Part shown: positions 17,035-26,578 of the stretch, in pieces
Layout: every line of letters starts with the position of its first letter
Numbering within the stretch: position 1 is the first letter of the stretch
DNA from: Candidatus Accumulibacter appositus
Lineage (GTDB): Bacteria; Pseudomonadota; Gammaproteobacteria; Burkholderiales; Rhodocyclaceae
Direction: 5' to 3'
NCBI GenBank assembly: GCA_000585055.1
Contig: JEMX01000061.1
Span: 70,234 to 134,233 of the forward strand
Length of the DNA: 64,000 bases
Notes under the pieces: model-generated
What the model was told of the DNA's origin: nothing
The model's database searches: none
The model's input: the letters and a program-made list of their open reading frames with translations, nothing else
Program-made: the position numbers and the translations under genes

Positions 17035-18585
17035 CTACGAGGCCGAACGAAGGCGCTTCTTCTCCTGCTTCGCACGGTACATGCGGCTGTCGGCTGCGCT
17101 GATTAGTTCGTCCGGCGTGGCGTCGTTCTCCGGCGTGTAGATGGCCAGGCCGTAACTGAAGCCGATGGGAAAAGGCTTGTCCGCAGCGACTGCTGTTTCC
17201 TGAAGGCATCTTTCGGCTCTGCCGAGCAGGCGGCTCCCTTCGTCGAGATCGCAGTCATGCAGTATGAGCAGGAACTCGTCGCCACCCAGCCGAACGGCGC
17301 CGTCGCTGGCACGGATGCTGCGCATCAGGACCTTGGCTACACTGCTGATCAGCCAGTCGCCCTCGGCGTGTCCGAAGTCGTCGTTGGTCCTCTTCAGTCC
17401 ATCGAGATCGACAAAACAGACCGCCAGCCGACCGCCTTCTCGCTGTAGCCTGGCCATCGACTTGGCAAGCATCATCATGCCGGTACGTCGATTCAGCAGC
17501 CCGGTCAGTTCGTCGAAGGTCGCATAGTGCTCCAGCGCCTGCTGTGCTCTCTTCTGCTCGCTGATGCTGGTGATGCCGAGGACGAGAACGGCCTGCCCGG
17601 AAAAGCTGATGCTGCGAACCGACACCAGGGCCTCAAAGGTCGAGCCAACGGCGTCGTGGAGGAAGATCTCGCATTCGTTGAGCGTGTCGCCGTTGCGGAT
17701 CTTGTCGAGAAAAGAGCGATTGGCGTCTTGTTCGCGGGCCAGCAGGGGAAGCAGCTTGGTGTCCTGCATGGCGTCGAGCGGCAGGCCAAGGAGATCCATG
17801 GCTTTCTGGTTGGCGTGCAGGATGGTCAGCTTTTCGCCGAGCACCAGTAGCAACGCGGTCGGACTGGCCGAAAAGAGACGTTCCAGATCCTCCTCGCGAT
17901 CGGCAAGCTCCTTCATGTCACGCTGGATACGACGCGTCGCCGGTGCGCAGATGAAGGCGGCGGACAGAACCAGGACCAGCAGGGTGGTGCTCATCAAGGC
18001 GATCTCGATCCATCTAGCCAAGACCACCCTGGCGTTCGCCTGGCGATCATAGAGGGTCACGATGTCGCTCATGCCTACCAGGAAATCAGCCTCGTGCTGC
18101 TTGATGTTGTCGATATACCGAGCCAGGGTGGCTATGTTTCCCGATGCCGACAGAATCGCCCTGGCAGCCGCAGCGATGGCCTCATGGTGCGCTTGCAGTG
18201 GACCGAACAGGTCTTCGACCTCCTTGCTATTGCGCCCCGGCAAGCCCAGTTCGCTGTCGCCGCGCAGCAGTCCCGCATGGGCGCGTTCCCATTGCTTGAG
18301 CGCCTCGTCGAGTTGCCCGCGGTAGCGGGAGTCCTCGTCGCCGGATGCGGCGGTCGAGATGTAATAGCTCAATGCGGTGATCTTCTGGCTGAGCATGCGC
18401 TGTCTGCCGGCAATGTTGACCACGTGTGAGTCGTACTTCTGATCGGCCAACACCCACTGCATCACCACTTGCGCGGCGATCGTCAGAACGGCGATCACCG
18501 CCAGGGCCATGGTGTACCGCCTGCGTAGCTGGCTGGCCGATAGCATCGCTGCGCTGCTGTTGAGAGCCTTGATACTCGGTGGCAT
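17035..18585 (-). CDS. Membrane diguanylate cyclase with PilJ/NarX-like sensor and PAS domain
   Basis: This protein of about 516 residues has an N-terminal helix (YTMALAVIAVLTIAAQVVMQ), a periplasmic sensor of the PilJ/NarX type (VVNIAGRQRMLSQKITALSY), a second helix near residue 215, a PAS domain (EDLERLFSASPTALLLV) and a C-terminal GGDEF domain with VRLGGDEFLLILHDCD. The end RMYRAKQEKKRLRSAS is typical. It should synthesise cyclic-di-GMP at the membrane; the ligand is unknown. The start is uncertain: ATG at 18585 lacks a clear ribosome site, and in-frame starts up to 18687 would add a Ser/Asn-rich leader. Confidence 0.85.
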   Translation of the reverse strand: MPPSIKALNSSAAMLSASQLRRRYTMALAVIAVLTIAAQVVMQWVLADQKYDSHVVNIAGRQRMLSQKITALSYYISTAASGDEDSRYRGQLDEALKQWERAHAGLLRGDSELGLPGRNSKEVEDLFGPLQAHHEAIAAAARAILSASGNIATLARYIDNIKQHEADFLVGMSDIVTLYDRQANARVVLARWIEIALMSTTLLVLVLSAAFICAPATRRIQRDMKELADREEDLERLFSASPTALLLVLGEKLTILHANQKAMDLLGLPLDAMQDTKLLPLLAREQDANRSFLDKIRNGDTLNECEIFLHDAVGSTFEALVSVRSISFSGQAVLVLGITSISEQKRAQQALEHYATFDELTGLLNRRTGMMMLAKSMARLQREGGRLAVCFVDLDGLKRTNDDFGHAEGDWLISSVAKVLMRSIRASDGAVRLGGDEFLLILHDCDLDEGSRLLGRAERCLQETAVAADKPFPIGFSYGLAIYTPENDATPDELISAADSRMYRAKQEKKRLRSAS

Positions 18586-18825
18586 AGGCTTGACTTTCAC
18601 GAGTGCTGCTGGTCTGCTGTTGCTGTTGTTGCCGGTCGAATTGCTAGCCCGCCATCGTAGCAGAGCATGGCTCGCTGGTGACGCCACACGTGAGCGACAA
18701 CGCGACGCTCGCTGCAGAACTTTCCGCGTTAAATAATGACCAAGGAGCGCTGACCAGGACGGTCACGGCAGGCGCACCTAAGGCGCACACTTCCACAAAC
18801 CCTTCTCCAGAAAAAAGGAATCGAC

Positions 18826-19329
18826 ATGACGAGCACAGTAACTCTCGGTGGCAACCCGTTTCAGGTTGACGGGAATTTCCCGCAGAAGGGTCAGACCGCA
18901 GCCGCGTTCACCCTGGTTGGCAAGGACCTTGCTGACGTTTCGCTGAGCGCTTTTGCCGGTCAGAGAAAGCTTCTGAACATTTTCCCGAGCGTCGACACGC
19001 CGACCTGCGCAAGCTCGGTGCGTAGCTTCAACGCCAAGGCGAGCAGCCTGAGCAACACCGTCGTGCTCTGCATCTCGGCCGATCTACCGTTCGCGCTGAG
19101 CCGCTTCTGCGGTGCCGAGGGTCTGGAGTCGGTAGTGACCCTGTCCACCATGCGCGGTCGTGAATTCCTCCACGACTATGGCGTTGCCCTGAGCAATGGT
19201 CCGCTGGCTGGCCTCGCGGCACGGGCGGTGATCGTCCTCGACGCCGATGACCGCGTGCTGCACAGCCAGCTGGTCGCCGAAATCAAGGACGAACCCGACT
19301 ACGAAGCTGCCCTGCAGGCGCTTGCCTGA
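18826..19329 (+). CDS. tpx: Thiol peroxidase
   Basis: This 167-residue peroxiredoxin reduces hydrogen and lipid peroxides using thioredoxin. The atypical 2-Cys Tpx pattern is complete: [13 protein letters not shown], the peroxidatic site [19 protein letters not shown] (Cys near residue 64), the resolving Cys in [11 protein letters not shown], and [13 protein letters not shown]. Length equals E. coli Tpx. AAGGA lies upstream of the ATG. It is likely monocistronic; the preceding region back to 18586 is non-coding, and the next gene starts 57 bases downstream. Confidence 0.96.
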   Translation: MTSTVTLGGNPFQVDGNFPQKGQTAAAFTLVGKDLADVSLSAFAGQRKLLNIFPSVDTPTCASSVRSFNAKASSLSNTVVLCISADLPFALSRFCGAEGLESVVTLSTMRGREFLHDYGVALSNGPLAGLAARAVIVLDADDRVLHSQLVAEIKDEPDYEAALQALA

Positions 19330-19386
19330 GTCACGCCCTCGATCGCCCAGGTGCCATCTCGCAACTTGTCACTGACCGGCTACTGA

Positions 19387-20241
19387 ATGCGCACGCACGA
19401 CGATACTGAAGCCATTCAGCAGCGCCAGGGAATCCAGTCGATCGAAGTCGGCACGCGTCTGTTGCGTGCTCTGGCCGCCAGTCAGCGCTCGATGATGCTG
19501 CGCGACGTCGCCCGCAGCGCCGGCATGCCGGCGGCCAAGGCGCGTCGCTATCTGGTGAGTTTCATGCGCATGGGATTGGTCGAGCAGGATGCCAACACCG
19601 GACGCTATGACCTCGGCGAGTTTTCGCTGGAACTGGGCCTGGTCAGCCTGGCGCGGCTGGACCCGGTGCGCCTGGCCGGGCCGGTGCTCGACGACCTCTG
19701 CGAACAGATCGGCGCTACCGTTGCCCTGGCCATGTGGGGTAATCACGGCGCCACTTGCGTGCGCTGGGTGGAAGCCGGTGGCGCGGTGACGGTGACCCTG
19801 CGCACCGGCGTCGTGCTGCCACTGACGGCCTCGGCGACCGGGCTGGCCTTTTCTGCTTTCTACCGCTCGCCTTACCTTAAGAAAATGCTCGACGCTGAAG
19901 TGCAGGCCACCGCCGAGGCGAGCGGCAAGACGCCGGCAGCGGTGATGTCGGCGCTGACGCTGCAACTCGAAGATATCCGCCGTAACGGCGTGGCGCGTGC
20001 GGCGGGCAGCATGACGATCGGGATCAACGGCGTCAGCGCACCGGTTTTCGGGCACACCGGCCGGATGGTCGCGGCGGTGACTGCGCTGGGCATTGTCGGC
20101 AGTTTCGGCGTCGAGCTGGACAGCCCGGTCGCGCAGGGGACGCGCGAAGCGGCGGCGACGCTTTCCAGGCGTCTCGGTTACGGCAGTAGCGACGGTGCGG
20201 CAGGCGGGCATGCCGCCGCAGCTGCCAGCGCCGCGTCGTAA
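19387..20241 (+). CDS. IclR-family transcriptional regulator
   Basis: This 284-residue DNA-binding regulator has an N-terminal winged helix (QSIEVGTRLLRALAASQRSM, LRDVARSAGMPAAKARRYLVSF) and a C-terminal IclR effector domain (GNHGATCVRWVEAGGAVTVTL, LPLTASATGLAFSAF, SAPVFGHTGRMVAAVTALG). IclR proteins sense small carboxylates or aromatic acids and control catabolic genes. No catabolic operon is adjacent, so the target is unknown. It may form a transcript with the short cysteine-cluster gene 17 bases downstream. Confidence 0.92.
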   Translation: MRTHDDTEAIQQRQGIQSIEVGTRLLRALAASQRSMMLRDVARSAGMPAAKARRYLVSFMRMGLVEQDANTGRYDLGEFSLELGLVSLARLDPVRLAGPVLDDLCEQIGATVALAMWGNHGATCVRWVEAGGAVTVTLRTGVVLPLTASATGLAFSAFYRSPYLKKMLDAEVQATAEASGKTPAAVMSALTLQLEDIRRNGVARAAGSMTIGINGVSAPVFGHTGRMVAAVTALGIVGSFGVELDSPVAQGTREAAATLSRRLGYGSSDGAAGGHAAAAASAAS

Positions 20242-20258
20242 GCCGGCCCCCGACGTCT

Positions 20259-20519
20259 GTGCCGGGTGGCTGCCGTGCCGGCTGTGGGGCCTGTTGTATC
20301 GCGCCTTCGATCACCACGCCGATGCCCGGCCATGCGCAGGGCAAGGCGGCCGGCGAGCCCTGCGTAAATCTGACCGCCGACCTGCGTTGCGGCTTGTGGG
20401 GGCGGCCCGAGCGACCAGCGTGCTGCGCCGGCTTGCAGCCATCCGGAGAAATGTGCGGGCAGGACCGGCAACAGGCGATCGCCTGGTTGTCGGCACTGGA
20501 GCGGGCAACGCAACCGTGA
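20259..20519 (+). CDS. YkgJ-family cysteine cluster protein (short)
   Basis: This small protein (86 residues, GTG start) has a conserved cysteine pattern: CRAGCGACCIAPSI near the N-terminus, then PCVNLTADLRCGLWGRPERP and CAGLQPSGEMCG. The eight or so cysteines fit the zinc or iron-chelating domain of the YkgJ family (formerly UPF0153). The role is unknown; a metal-binding function is inferred from the family name and Cys spacing. It starts 17 bases after the IclR gene stop and ends 34 bases before uppP. Its codon use follows the neighbours, and no longer frame overlaps it credibly. Confidence 0.75.
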   Translation: MPGGCRAGCGACCIAPSITTPMPGHAQGKAAGEPCVNLTADLRCGLWGRPERPACCAGLQPSGEMCGQDRQQAIAWLSALERATQP

Positions 20520-20553
20520 GTGCTAAAATGCGCCTTTTTGTCGAAAGCACCAC

Positions 20554-21378
20554 GTGGACCCGTTGCTTCTGCTGAAAGCCCTGATTCTCGGTATCGTCGA
20601 AGGGCTGACCGAGTTTCTGCCGGTCTCATCGACTGGCCACCTAATTCTTGCCGGCGCCCTGCTCGATTTCAACGACGAGCGCGGCAAGCTGTTCGAGATC
20701 GTCATCCAGTCCGGCGCGATGCTCGCGGTGTGCTGGGAGTTCCGTGCCAAGATCATGCAGGTCTTGCGTGGACTTCCCAGTGATCCGGGCGCGCAGCGTT
20801 TCGCGCTCAACATCGTGGTTGCCTTCCTGCCGCTGGCGACCATCGGACTGCTGTTCGGCAAGACCATCAAGGCCTATCTGTTCAACGCGCCGGTGGTGGC
20901 CACAGCCTTCATCGTTGGCGGTCTGATCATTCTCTGGGCCGAACGTCGCGAGCATCGCATCCGCGTCGAGTCGATCGACGAGCTGTCGCTACGCGACGCC
21001 GTCAAGCTTGGTTTCGCGCAGGCGCTGGCGCTGATTCCGGGGACGTCGCGCTCCGGGGCGACGATTATCGGCGGCTTGCTGTTCGGCCTGTCGCGTCGTG
21101 CAGCGACCGAGTTTTCCTTTTTTCTGGCCATGCCGACGCTGATCGGGGCGAGCCTCTACCAGCTCTACAAGGAACGCGCGCTGCTCTCCGTCGACGACCT
21201 CGGGATGTGGGTGGTCGGCTTCGTCGCCGCGTTTATTTCGGCTTTCTGGGCCGTGCGCGGGCTGTTGCGCTATATCAGCACGCACGACTTTTCGATCTTC
21301 GCCTGGTATCGCATTGCCTTCGGGATCCTGATTCTCGTGACTTGGCAGTACGACTTCATTGCCTGGGGAGATCACTGA
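20554..21378 (+). CDS. uppP: Undecaprenyl-diphosphatase
   Basis: This 274-residue membrane enzyme of the BacA/UppP family recycles the lipid carrier for peptidoglycan by dephosphorylating undecaprenyl pyrophosphate. Both active-site motifs are visible: [20 protein letters not shown] and the second, [17 protein letters not shown]. About eight membrane helices are expected. Translation starts at GTG (20554). It heads a tight run uppP-yqiA-rnb-tonB-aroE-mtgA in which all gaps are under 10 bases, and two of the six genes (uppP, mtgA) act in cell wall synthesis. Confidence 0.96.
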   Translation: MDPLLLLKALILGIVEGLTEFLPVSSTGHLILAGALLDFNDERGKLFEIVIQSGAMLAVCWEFRAKIMQVLRGLPSDPGAQRFALNIVVAFLPLATIGLLFGKTIKAYLFNAPVVATAFIVGGLIILWAERREHRIRVESIDELSLRDAVKLGFAQALALIPGTSRSGATIIGGLLFGLSRRAATEFSFFLAMPTLIGASLYQLYKERALLSVDDLGMWVVGFVAAFISAFWAVRGLLRYISTHDFSIFAWYRIAFGILILVTWQYDFIAWGDH

Positions 21379-21379
21379 G

Positions 21380-21958
21380 TTGGCCGGCCCACGCATCATC
21401 TATCTGCACGGCTTCTGTTCCTCGCCGGCGTCGTGGAAGGCGCGCCTGCTGGCCGAGTTTCTTGCCATAGCGGGCCTCGCCGACCGTTTTTTCTGCCCGG
21501 TGCTGTCGCCTATTCCGCGCGCTGCGATCGCCACCGTCGAGGCCTTGCTGGACAGCGACGACGCGCCGACGACGCTGGTCGGCAGTTCACTGGGCGGCTA
21601 CTACGCCGCCTGGCTCGCCGAAAGGCGCGATCTGAACGCCGTCCTGATCAATCCGGTGGTGATGGCACCAAGCCTGATCGAGGGCTTGGTGGGTACACAC
21701 GCCAACTACTACAGTGGTCGCCGCTTCGAGTTTGGCGCCGCGCACGCCGAACAGCTGCGCGCCCTCGACACGCCGCTGGTCACGCCGTCGCGCTATCTGC
21801 TGCTGGTCGAGACCGGCGACGAGGTGCTCGATTACCGGCTCGCCGTCGAGCGCTATGCCGGCTGCCGACAGCTGGTCGTCGAAGGCGGAGATCACAGCTT
21901 TACCCGCTTTCCCGACTTCGTGCCACAAATCATTGAATTCTGTGGGTTACAATCGTAG
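21380..21958 (+). CDS. yqiA: YqiA/YcfP-family alpha/beta-fold esterase
   Basis: This 192-residue serine hydrolase begins IIYLHGFCSSPASWKARLL. The nucleophile motif is VGSSLGGYYAAWLAE (GxSxGG), the acid lies in LVETGDEVLDY, and the histidine is in EGGDHSFTRFPDF; all three triad regions are present. E. coli YqiA acts on short acyl esters in vitro and its physiological substrate is unclear. I chose TTG at 21380 because GGGGAG sits 9 bases upstream and the protein then starts at the family N-terminus; it is one base after the uppP stop. Confidence 0.9.
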   Translation: MAGPRIIYLHGFCSSPASWKARLLAEFLAIAGLADRFFCPVLSPIPRAAIATVEALLDSDDAPTTLVGSSLGGYYAAWLAERRDLNAVLINPVVMAPSLIEGLVGTHANYYSGRRFEFGAAHAEQLRALDTPLVTPSRYLLLVETGDEVLDYRLAVERYAGCRQLVVEGGDHSFTRFPDFVPQIIEFCGLQS

Positions 21959-21960
21959 CG

Positions 21961-23880
21961 ATGCATGTTCTATTCGAAGAAGAGGGCGCTTTTCGGACGG
22001 CCAGTATTCTGGTCGACAATGACAGTTCCTTACAGGTCGAGACGGCTTCCGGAAAGCGCAGCAAGATCAAGGCGGCCAACGTTCTGCTGCGTTACGGCGA
22101 ACCGGCGCCGACGCAGCTGCTCGAACAGGCCGAGGCGCTCGCCACCGGCATAGAACAGGAGTTTCTCTGGGAGTGTCTGGGTGACGGCGAGTTTTCTTTT
22201 TCTGATTTTGCCAACGAGTACTTCGGCCACGTCGCCACGGCGGTCGAGGCGTCGGCCTTGCTGCTGGCCCTGCATTCGGCGCCCGTTTATTTCCATCGCA
22301 AAGGCAAGGGCCGTTTCCGCAAGGCGCCGGCCGAAATTCTCCAGGCCGCTCTTGCTGGTCTCGAAAAGAAGCGCCAACAGGCGCTGACTATCGAGCGCAT
22401 GGTCGGCGAACTGAAGGCTTTCACCCTGCCGCCGGAGTTCACGCCGATCCTCAGCCAGTTGCTCTACAAGCCCGACCGCAACCGCAGTGAGACCAAGGCG
22501 CTTGAAGCGGCGTGCAGCGAAAGCGGCTTGTCGGCACTGCATCTGCTACACAGCTGTGGTGCCATCCGTTCGGCTCATGACTATCACCGGCAGCGCTTCC
22601 TGTTCGAGTATTTCCCGCAGGGCACGGGTTTTCCCGCCTGTGCGGCCTCCCCCTTGCCAAGCGCTCTGCCGCGCGCCGACGTGCATGCCTTCTCGATCGA
22701 CGACGCGGCGACTACCGAGATCGACGATGCGTTCTCGGTGCAGGTCCTGCCTGGGCTCGGCTGGCAGGTCGGCATCCATATCGCTGCGCCGGCGCTGGGT
22801 ATCGCCCCAGGGTCGCCACTCGACGCGATTGCGCGTGAGCGCCTGTCGACGGTCTATTTGCCGGGCAGCAAGATCACCATGCTTCCGGAAAAGGTGGTCG
22901 AGGGCTTTACGCTGAGTGCTGGCCGTGACTGTGCCGCCGTTTCGCTGTACCTGACGGTGACCCCAGAATTCGAGATCACCGCGTGCGAGTCGCGCCTCGA
23001 GACTGTTCCGGTGGTTGCCAATCTGCGCCATCACGATCTTGAACCCCTGTTCAACGAGAGCACCATCGCCGCCGGTCTTTCCGAGTTCGCTTTTCGCGAC
23101 CAACTGATGACCCTCTGGCAGCTGGCCAACGCCTGCGAAGGCCGCCGCGGCAAGCCGTCGGCGACGCAGACCTTTCTCGACTACAACTTCCGCATTCAGG
23201 GCGACCTCGCCGATGCCGACGCGTGTCAGGTCGAGATCAGCGCGCGCCGCCGCGGCAGCCCGCTCGACAAGCTGGTCTCCGAGATGATGATCGTCACCAA
23301 CAGCACCTGGGGCGGCCTGCTCGCCAGCAAGGGCGTGACCGCCATCTATCGCATCCAGACGCCTGGCGGCAAGGTGCGCATGAGTACCTCGCCGCAGGCG
23401 CACGAAGGTCTCGGCGTCAAGCAGTATGCCTGGTCGACGTCACCCTTGCGACGCTATATCGACCTGCTCAACCAGTGGCAGCTGGTGGCCTATCTGAACG
23501 GCGATACGCCGCCGTTTGCCGCGCGTTCGGACGATCTTTTCGCCGCGCTGCGCGATTTCGACATGACCTACGCCGCCTATGCCGACTTCCAGCGCAGCAT
23601 GGAACGTTACTGGTGTCTGCGTTGGTTGCGACAGCAAAAGGTGGAAACCATCAGGGCGACGATCATTGGTCGCGAGAATCTCGCGCGCTTCGATCAGCTG
23701 CCGCTGGTGCAGCGCGTGCCGTCGGCGCCGGAGCTCAAACCCGGCCAGGAAATCCTGCTGCGCGTCGAGGCGATCGACTATCTGACGCTCGAATTAGCTT
23801 GCCGTTACGTGGCAACGCTGCCCCCGCCGGGGGAACCTGCCGAAGGTGCCGATGACGATCTGCTGGAGGCGATCGATTGA
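21961..23880 (+). CDS. rnb: Ribonuclease II family exoribonuclease (RNB domain)
   Basis: This 639-residue 3'-to-5' exoribonuclease has the catalytic RNB domain in the centre, starting at HAFSIDDAATTEIDDAFSV, where the aspartates that bind magnesium lie. Later come STVYLPGSKITMLPEKVVEG, LVSEMMIVTNSTWGGLLAS and STSPLRRYIDLLNQWQLVAY, all typical. The N-terminal 200 residues are less conserved than in E. coli RNase II, as is usual in betaproteobacterial versions. It begins two bases after yqiA and ends one base before tonB. Confidence 0.92.
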   Translation: MHVLFEEEGAFRTASILVDNDSSLQVETASGKRSKIKAANVLLRYGEPAPTQLLEQAEALATGIEQEFLWECLGDGEFSFSDFANEYFGHVATAVEASALLLALHSAPVYFHRKGKGRFRKAPAEILQAALAGLEKKRQQALTIERMVGELKAFTLPPEFTPILSQLLYKPDRNRSETKALEAACSESGLSALHLLHSCGAIRSAHDYHRQRFLFEYFPQGTGFPACAASPLPSALPRADVHAFSIDDAATTEIDDAFSVQVLPGLGWQVGIHIAAPALGIAPGSPLDAIARERLSTVYLPGSKITMLPEKVVEGFTLSAGRDCAAVSLYLTVTPEFEITACESRLETVPVVANLRHHDLEPLFNESTIAAGLSEFAFRDQLMTLWQLANACEGRRGKPSATQTFLDYNFRIQGDLADADACQVEISARRRGSPLDKLVSEMMIVTNSTWGGLLASKGVTAIYRIQTPGGKVRMSTSPQAHEGLGVKQYAWSTSPLRRYIDLLNQWQLVAYLNGDTPPFAARSDDLFAALRDFDMTYAAYADFQRSMERYWCLRWLRQQKVETIRATIIGRENLARFDQLPLVQRVPSAPELKPGQEILLRVEAIDYLTLELACRYVATLPPPGEPAEGADDDLLEAID

Positions 23881-23881
23881 G

Positions 23882-24769
23882 GTGAACGCTGCGCTCCGCG
23901 ATCGCTACCCATCGCCGCTGGCGGCACGCAGTCTGTGGCTGGCCGTGACGCTTTCGCTGCTCCTGCATGGCGGCTTGCTGACGGTGCACTTCAGTTTTCC
24001 AGACGCTTCGCGGGCTTTTCAGGAGCGGGCGCTGGATATCATCCTGGTCAATAGTCGTTCGCCGCGCAAACCTGCCGACGCGCAGGTGTTGGCGCAAACC
24101 AATCTCGACGGTGGCGGCAACACCGAGCAGGACGAGCGCGCGACGACACCCCTGCCGCCGGCGCCCCGCCATCAGGATGGCGACGACCTCGAGCAGTCGC
24201 AACGGCGCATCCAGGAGCTCGAAGCACACCAGCAGCGACTGGCGGCAAAAGCACGCAGCCCTACGCGGGTCGCTCCCAAACCGGACAAGGAAGAGCAGCC
24301 GACCCCGACGCCGGCGCCCAGCCTCAGCGGCCGCGATCTGGCGCACAGCGCGCTGGCCATGGCGCGTCTCGAGGGCGCTATCGACAAGGAGCTCAACGAG
24401 TACAATCAGCGCCCGCGAAAGAAGTTCATCGGCACCCGGGCCAGCGAATATCGCTTCGCCCAATACATCGAGGCCTGGCGGAGCAAGGTCGAGCGCGTCG
24501 GCACGCTCAACTACCCGGAGGAGGCCAGGGGCAAGCTCTATGGCAAGCTGGTGATGACCGTCAGCATCAACAGCGACGGCAGCCTGGCGAGCATTGAAAT
24601 CAATCGCTCCTCGGGTCACCCGATTCTCGACGACGCCGCCCGCCGCATTGTCACGATGGCTGCCCCGTACGGCGATTTCCCACCAGCGATCCGTAAGGAT
24701 ACCGACGTTCTGGTGTTCACCCGCAGCCTGCGCTTCACCCAGAGCGATAGTCTCGAGAGCAAGAAATAG
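23882..24769 (+). CDS. tonB: TonB-family energy transducer
   Basis: This 295-residue protein has the TonB plan: a short cytosolic N-terminus, one anchor helix (LWLAVTLSLLLHGGLLTVHF with the SxxxH face), a long Pro/Gln-rich periplasmic spacer with coiled-coil potential, and a C-terminal domain (LNYPEEARGKLYGKLVMTVS, GSLASIEINRSSGHPILDDAA). TonB couples proton motive force to outer-membrane receptors; the matching exbB/exbD are not in the window, so it could serve another machine. Translation starts at GTG 23882. It lies in the wall/aromatic operon between rnb and aroE. Confidence 0.88.
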   Translation: MNAALRDRYPSPLAARSLWLAVTLSLLLHGGLLTVHFSFPDASRAFQERALDIILVNSRSPRKPADAQVLAQTNLDGGGNTEQDERATTPLPPAPRHQDGDDLEQSQRRIQELEAHQQRLAAKARSPTRVAPKPDKEEQPTPTPAPSLSGRDLAHSALAMARLEGAIDKELNEYNQRPRKKFIGTRASEYRFAQYIEAWRSKVERVGTLNYPEEARGKLYGKLVMTVSINSDGSLASIEINRSSGHPILDDAARRIVTMAAPYGDFPPAIRKDTDVLVFTRSLRFTQSDSLESKK

Positions 24770-24776
24770 GGCCAGG

Positions 24777-25619
24777 ATGAGTGACCTTTATTGCGTTTTC
24801 GGCAATCCCGTCAGCCACAGCAAGTCGCCATCGATTCACACGGCTTTTGCCGCGCAGTGTCGCCAGGACCTTCGCTACGAAGCGCTGCTGGCGCCGATCG
24901 ATGCGTTTGCCGCCAGCGTGCGCGCTTTCGTCGCCGCTGGCGGACGGGGCGCGAATGTCACCGTGCCGTTCAAGGAAGAGGCCTTTCGCCTGGCGACCCG
25001 CCTCACCGTGCGCGCGGAACTCGCCGTGGCGGTCAACAGCCTGCGTTTCGACGGCGCCGAGATCCTGGGTGACAACACCGACGGCGCTGGCCTGTTGAAA
25101 GATCTCACTAAAAACCTGGAGTTTGCGATCGCCGGCCAGCGCGTACTGCTACTCGGTGCCGGTGGTGCCGCGCGCGGTGTCGTCGCTTCGCTGCTCGAGG
25201 AGCGGCCGGCGGTGCTGGTGATCGCCAACCGCAACACCGTTCGGGCGCAGGAGCTGGCACAGCGCTTCGCCGCAATCGCTACCGCTGCCCGGCCGCGCGG
25301 CTGCGGCTACCTGGAACTCGCCGGCCAATCCTTCGATCTGGTGATCAATGCCACCTCTGCCAGCCTCGCCGGCGCGCTACCGCCGTTGCCCGTGGCGCCA
25401 TCCGTTTTTGCACCCGCCAGCCTGGCCTATGACATGATGTACGGTAAAGGCGAGACACCCTTCCTGGCTTTCGCCAGAGCGCAGGGGGCGGAGCGTCTGG
25501 CGGACGGCGTTGGAATGCTCGTCGAGCAGGCGGCCGAAGCCTTTCATTTTTGGCGCGGCGTTTGCCCCGACACTGCCCCGGTGATCGCGGCACTGCGTAC
25601 GCTAGCACCGGCAGGATGA
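24777..25619 (+). CDS. aroE: Shikimate dehydrogenase
   Basis: This 280-residue NADP-dependent enzyme reduces 3-dehydroshikimate to shikimate in aromatic amino acid synthesis. The substrate site is VFGNPVSHSKSPSIHTAF at the N-terminus; the catalytic Lys is in NVTVPFKEEAF; DNTDGAGLLKDL and the NADP loop LLLGAGGAARGV follow; VINATSASLAG and YDMMYGKGETPFLAFA complete the family pattern. ATG at 24777 has AGG just upstream. The stop overlaps the mtgA start (ATGA). Confidence 0.96.
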   Translation: MSDLYCVFGNPVSHSKSPSIHTAFAAQCRQDLRYEALLAPIDAFAASVRAFVAAGGRGANVTVPFKEEAFRLATRLTVRAELAVAVNSLRFDGAEILGDNTDGAGLLKDLTKNLEFAIAGQRVLLLGAGGAARGVVASLLEERPAVLVIANRNTVRAQELAQRFAAIATAARPRGCGYLELAGQSFDLVINATSASLAGALPPLPVAPSVFAPASLAYDMMYGKGETPFLAFARAQGAERLADGVGMLVEQAAEAFHFWRGVCPDTAPVIAALRTLAPAG

Positions 25620-26311
25620 TCCGAGCCTTGCTCTGGTTGAAGCGGCTGCTGCTCGCCATCATCGGCCTGCTGCTGCTTTACCAGTTTTGGCTCTTCGGCT
25701 GGGTGCTGTGGTGGAACTGGGTCGATCCCGAAGGCACGCGCTTCATGGCCATTCGTCTTGCCGAGTTGCGCGTGGCGGATCCGCAGGCACGGCTGCAGCA
25801 AGGCTGGATCGGCTACGGGCAGATCTCGGTCCACCTGAAACGCGCCATTGTCGCCGCCGAGGACGGAAAGTTCCTCGATCACGAAGGCTTCGACTGGCAA
25901 GGCATCCAGAACGCCATCGAGAAAAACCAGAAGAAAGGGCGTGTCGTCGCCGGTGGCTCGACGATTTCTCAGCAGCTGGCCAAGAACCTGTTTCTGAGCC
26001 CAGCCAAGACGCCCTTGCGCAAAGCCGAAGAAGCGGTCATCACCCTGATGCTGGAAACTGTCTGGAGCAAGCAGCGGATCCTGGAGGTGTACCTCAACGT
26101 CATCGAGTGGGGCAGCGGCGTTTTCGGCGCCGAAGCTGCCGCCCGCCACTATTACGGCATTTCGGCGAGTCAGTTGTCGGCCGAACAGGCGGCACGCCTG
26201 GCGGCCATGGTTCCCCGGCCGCGCTTCTACGACCGCAATCGCAATGCCCCGGCGCTGATTGCGAAGAGCGAAGTCATCCTGGCGAGGATGCGCTCGGCCG
26301 CGGTTCCGTGA
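25616..26311 (+). CDS. mtgA: Monofunctional peptidoglycan glycosyltransferase
   Basis: This 231-residue GT51 enzyme polymerises lipid II into glycan strands at the inner membrane. One N-terminal anchor helix ([19 protein letters not shown]) is followed by the catalytic motifs [15 protein letters not shown] (catalytic Glu), [17 protein letters not shown] and [25 protein letters not shown]. It lacks a transpeptidase domain, as expected. The start ATG at 25616 overlaps the aroE stop. It ends the uppP-to-mtgA run; repeat copy A begins 88 bases downstream. Confidence 0.95.
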   Translation: [231 protein letters not shown]

Positions 26312-26399
26312 ACGCTTGCGCTCCGGGCCAAGGTGGGCGGCAAGCTTGGCGCTGCCGGCAGATGGCGACCATTCGCCAATCCTGGGATACTATCTTACC

Positions 26400-26521
26400 G
26401 TGGAAGTCGCGTACGCGACTCACGAACCTCCCTTCTCCCCTTGTCGGAGAAGGGTCTGGGGAAGAGGGGGACGGTCATGACTTTCATGAGTTGGGGTGTC
26501 TCCATGTGTCATGACCGTTAG
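26400..26521 (+). repeat. Dispersed structured repeat, copy A
   Basis: This is one of four related intergenic copies of about 122 bases. In order it holds a perfect 14-base palindrome GTCGCGTACGCGAC, a hairpin with arms CCTTCTCC and GGAGAAGG, a purine-rich link, and an outer inverted repeat GGTCATGAC...GTCATGACC enclosing a loop that starts TTTCATGA, then GTTAG. It sits between mtgA and the LapA-like gene. Nothing in it encodes protein, so it may be a REP/MITE-like element or a structured RNA. Confidence 0.85.
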
Positions 26522-26578
26522 CTACGGTCTTCGCCGCGCGAGCCCATTTCCGGCAACCAATGAAGGAGTGATTACCTC

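Noticed and set aside
18585-18600. GTGAAAGTC before the GGDEF gene considered as a fifth repeat copy
   Set aside because: Only about nine bases match the left end, with no palindrome, hairpin or outer inverted repeat after it.
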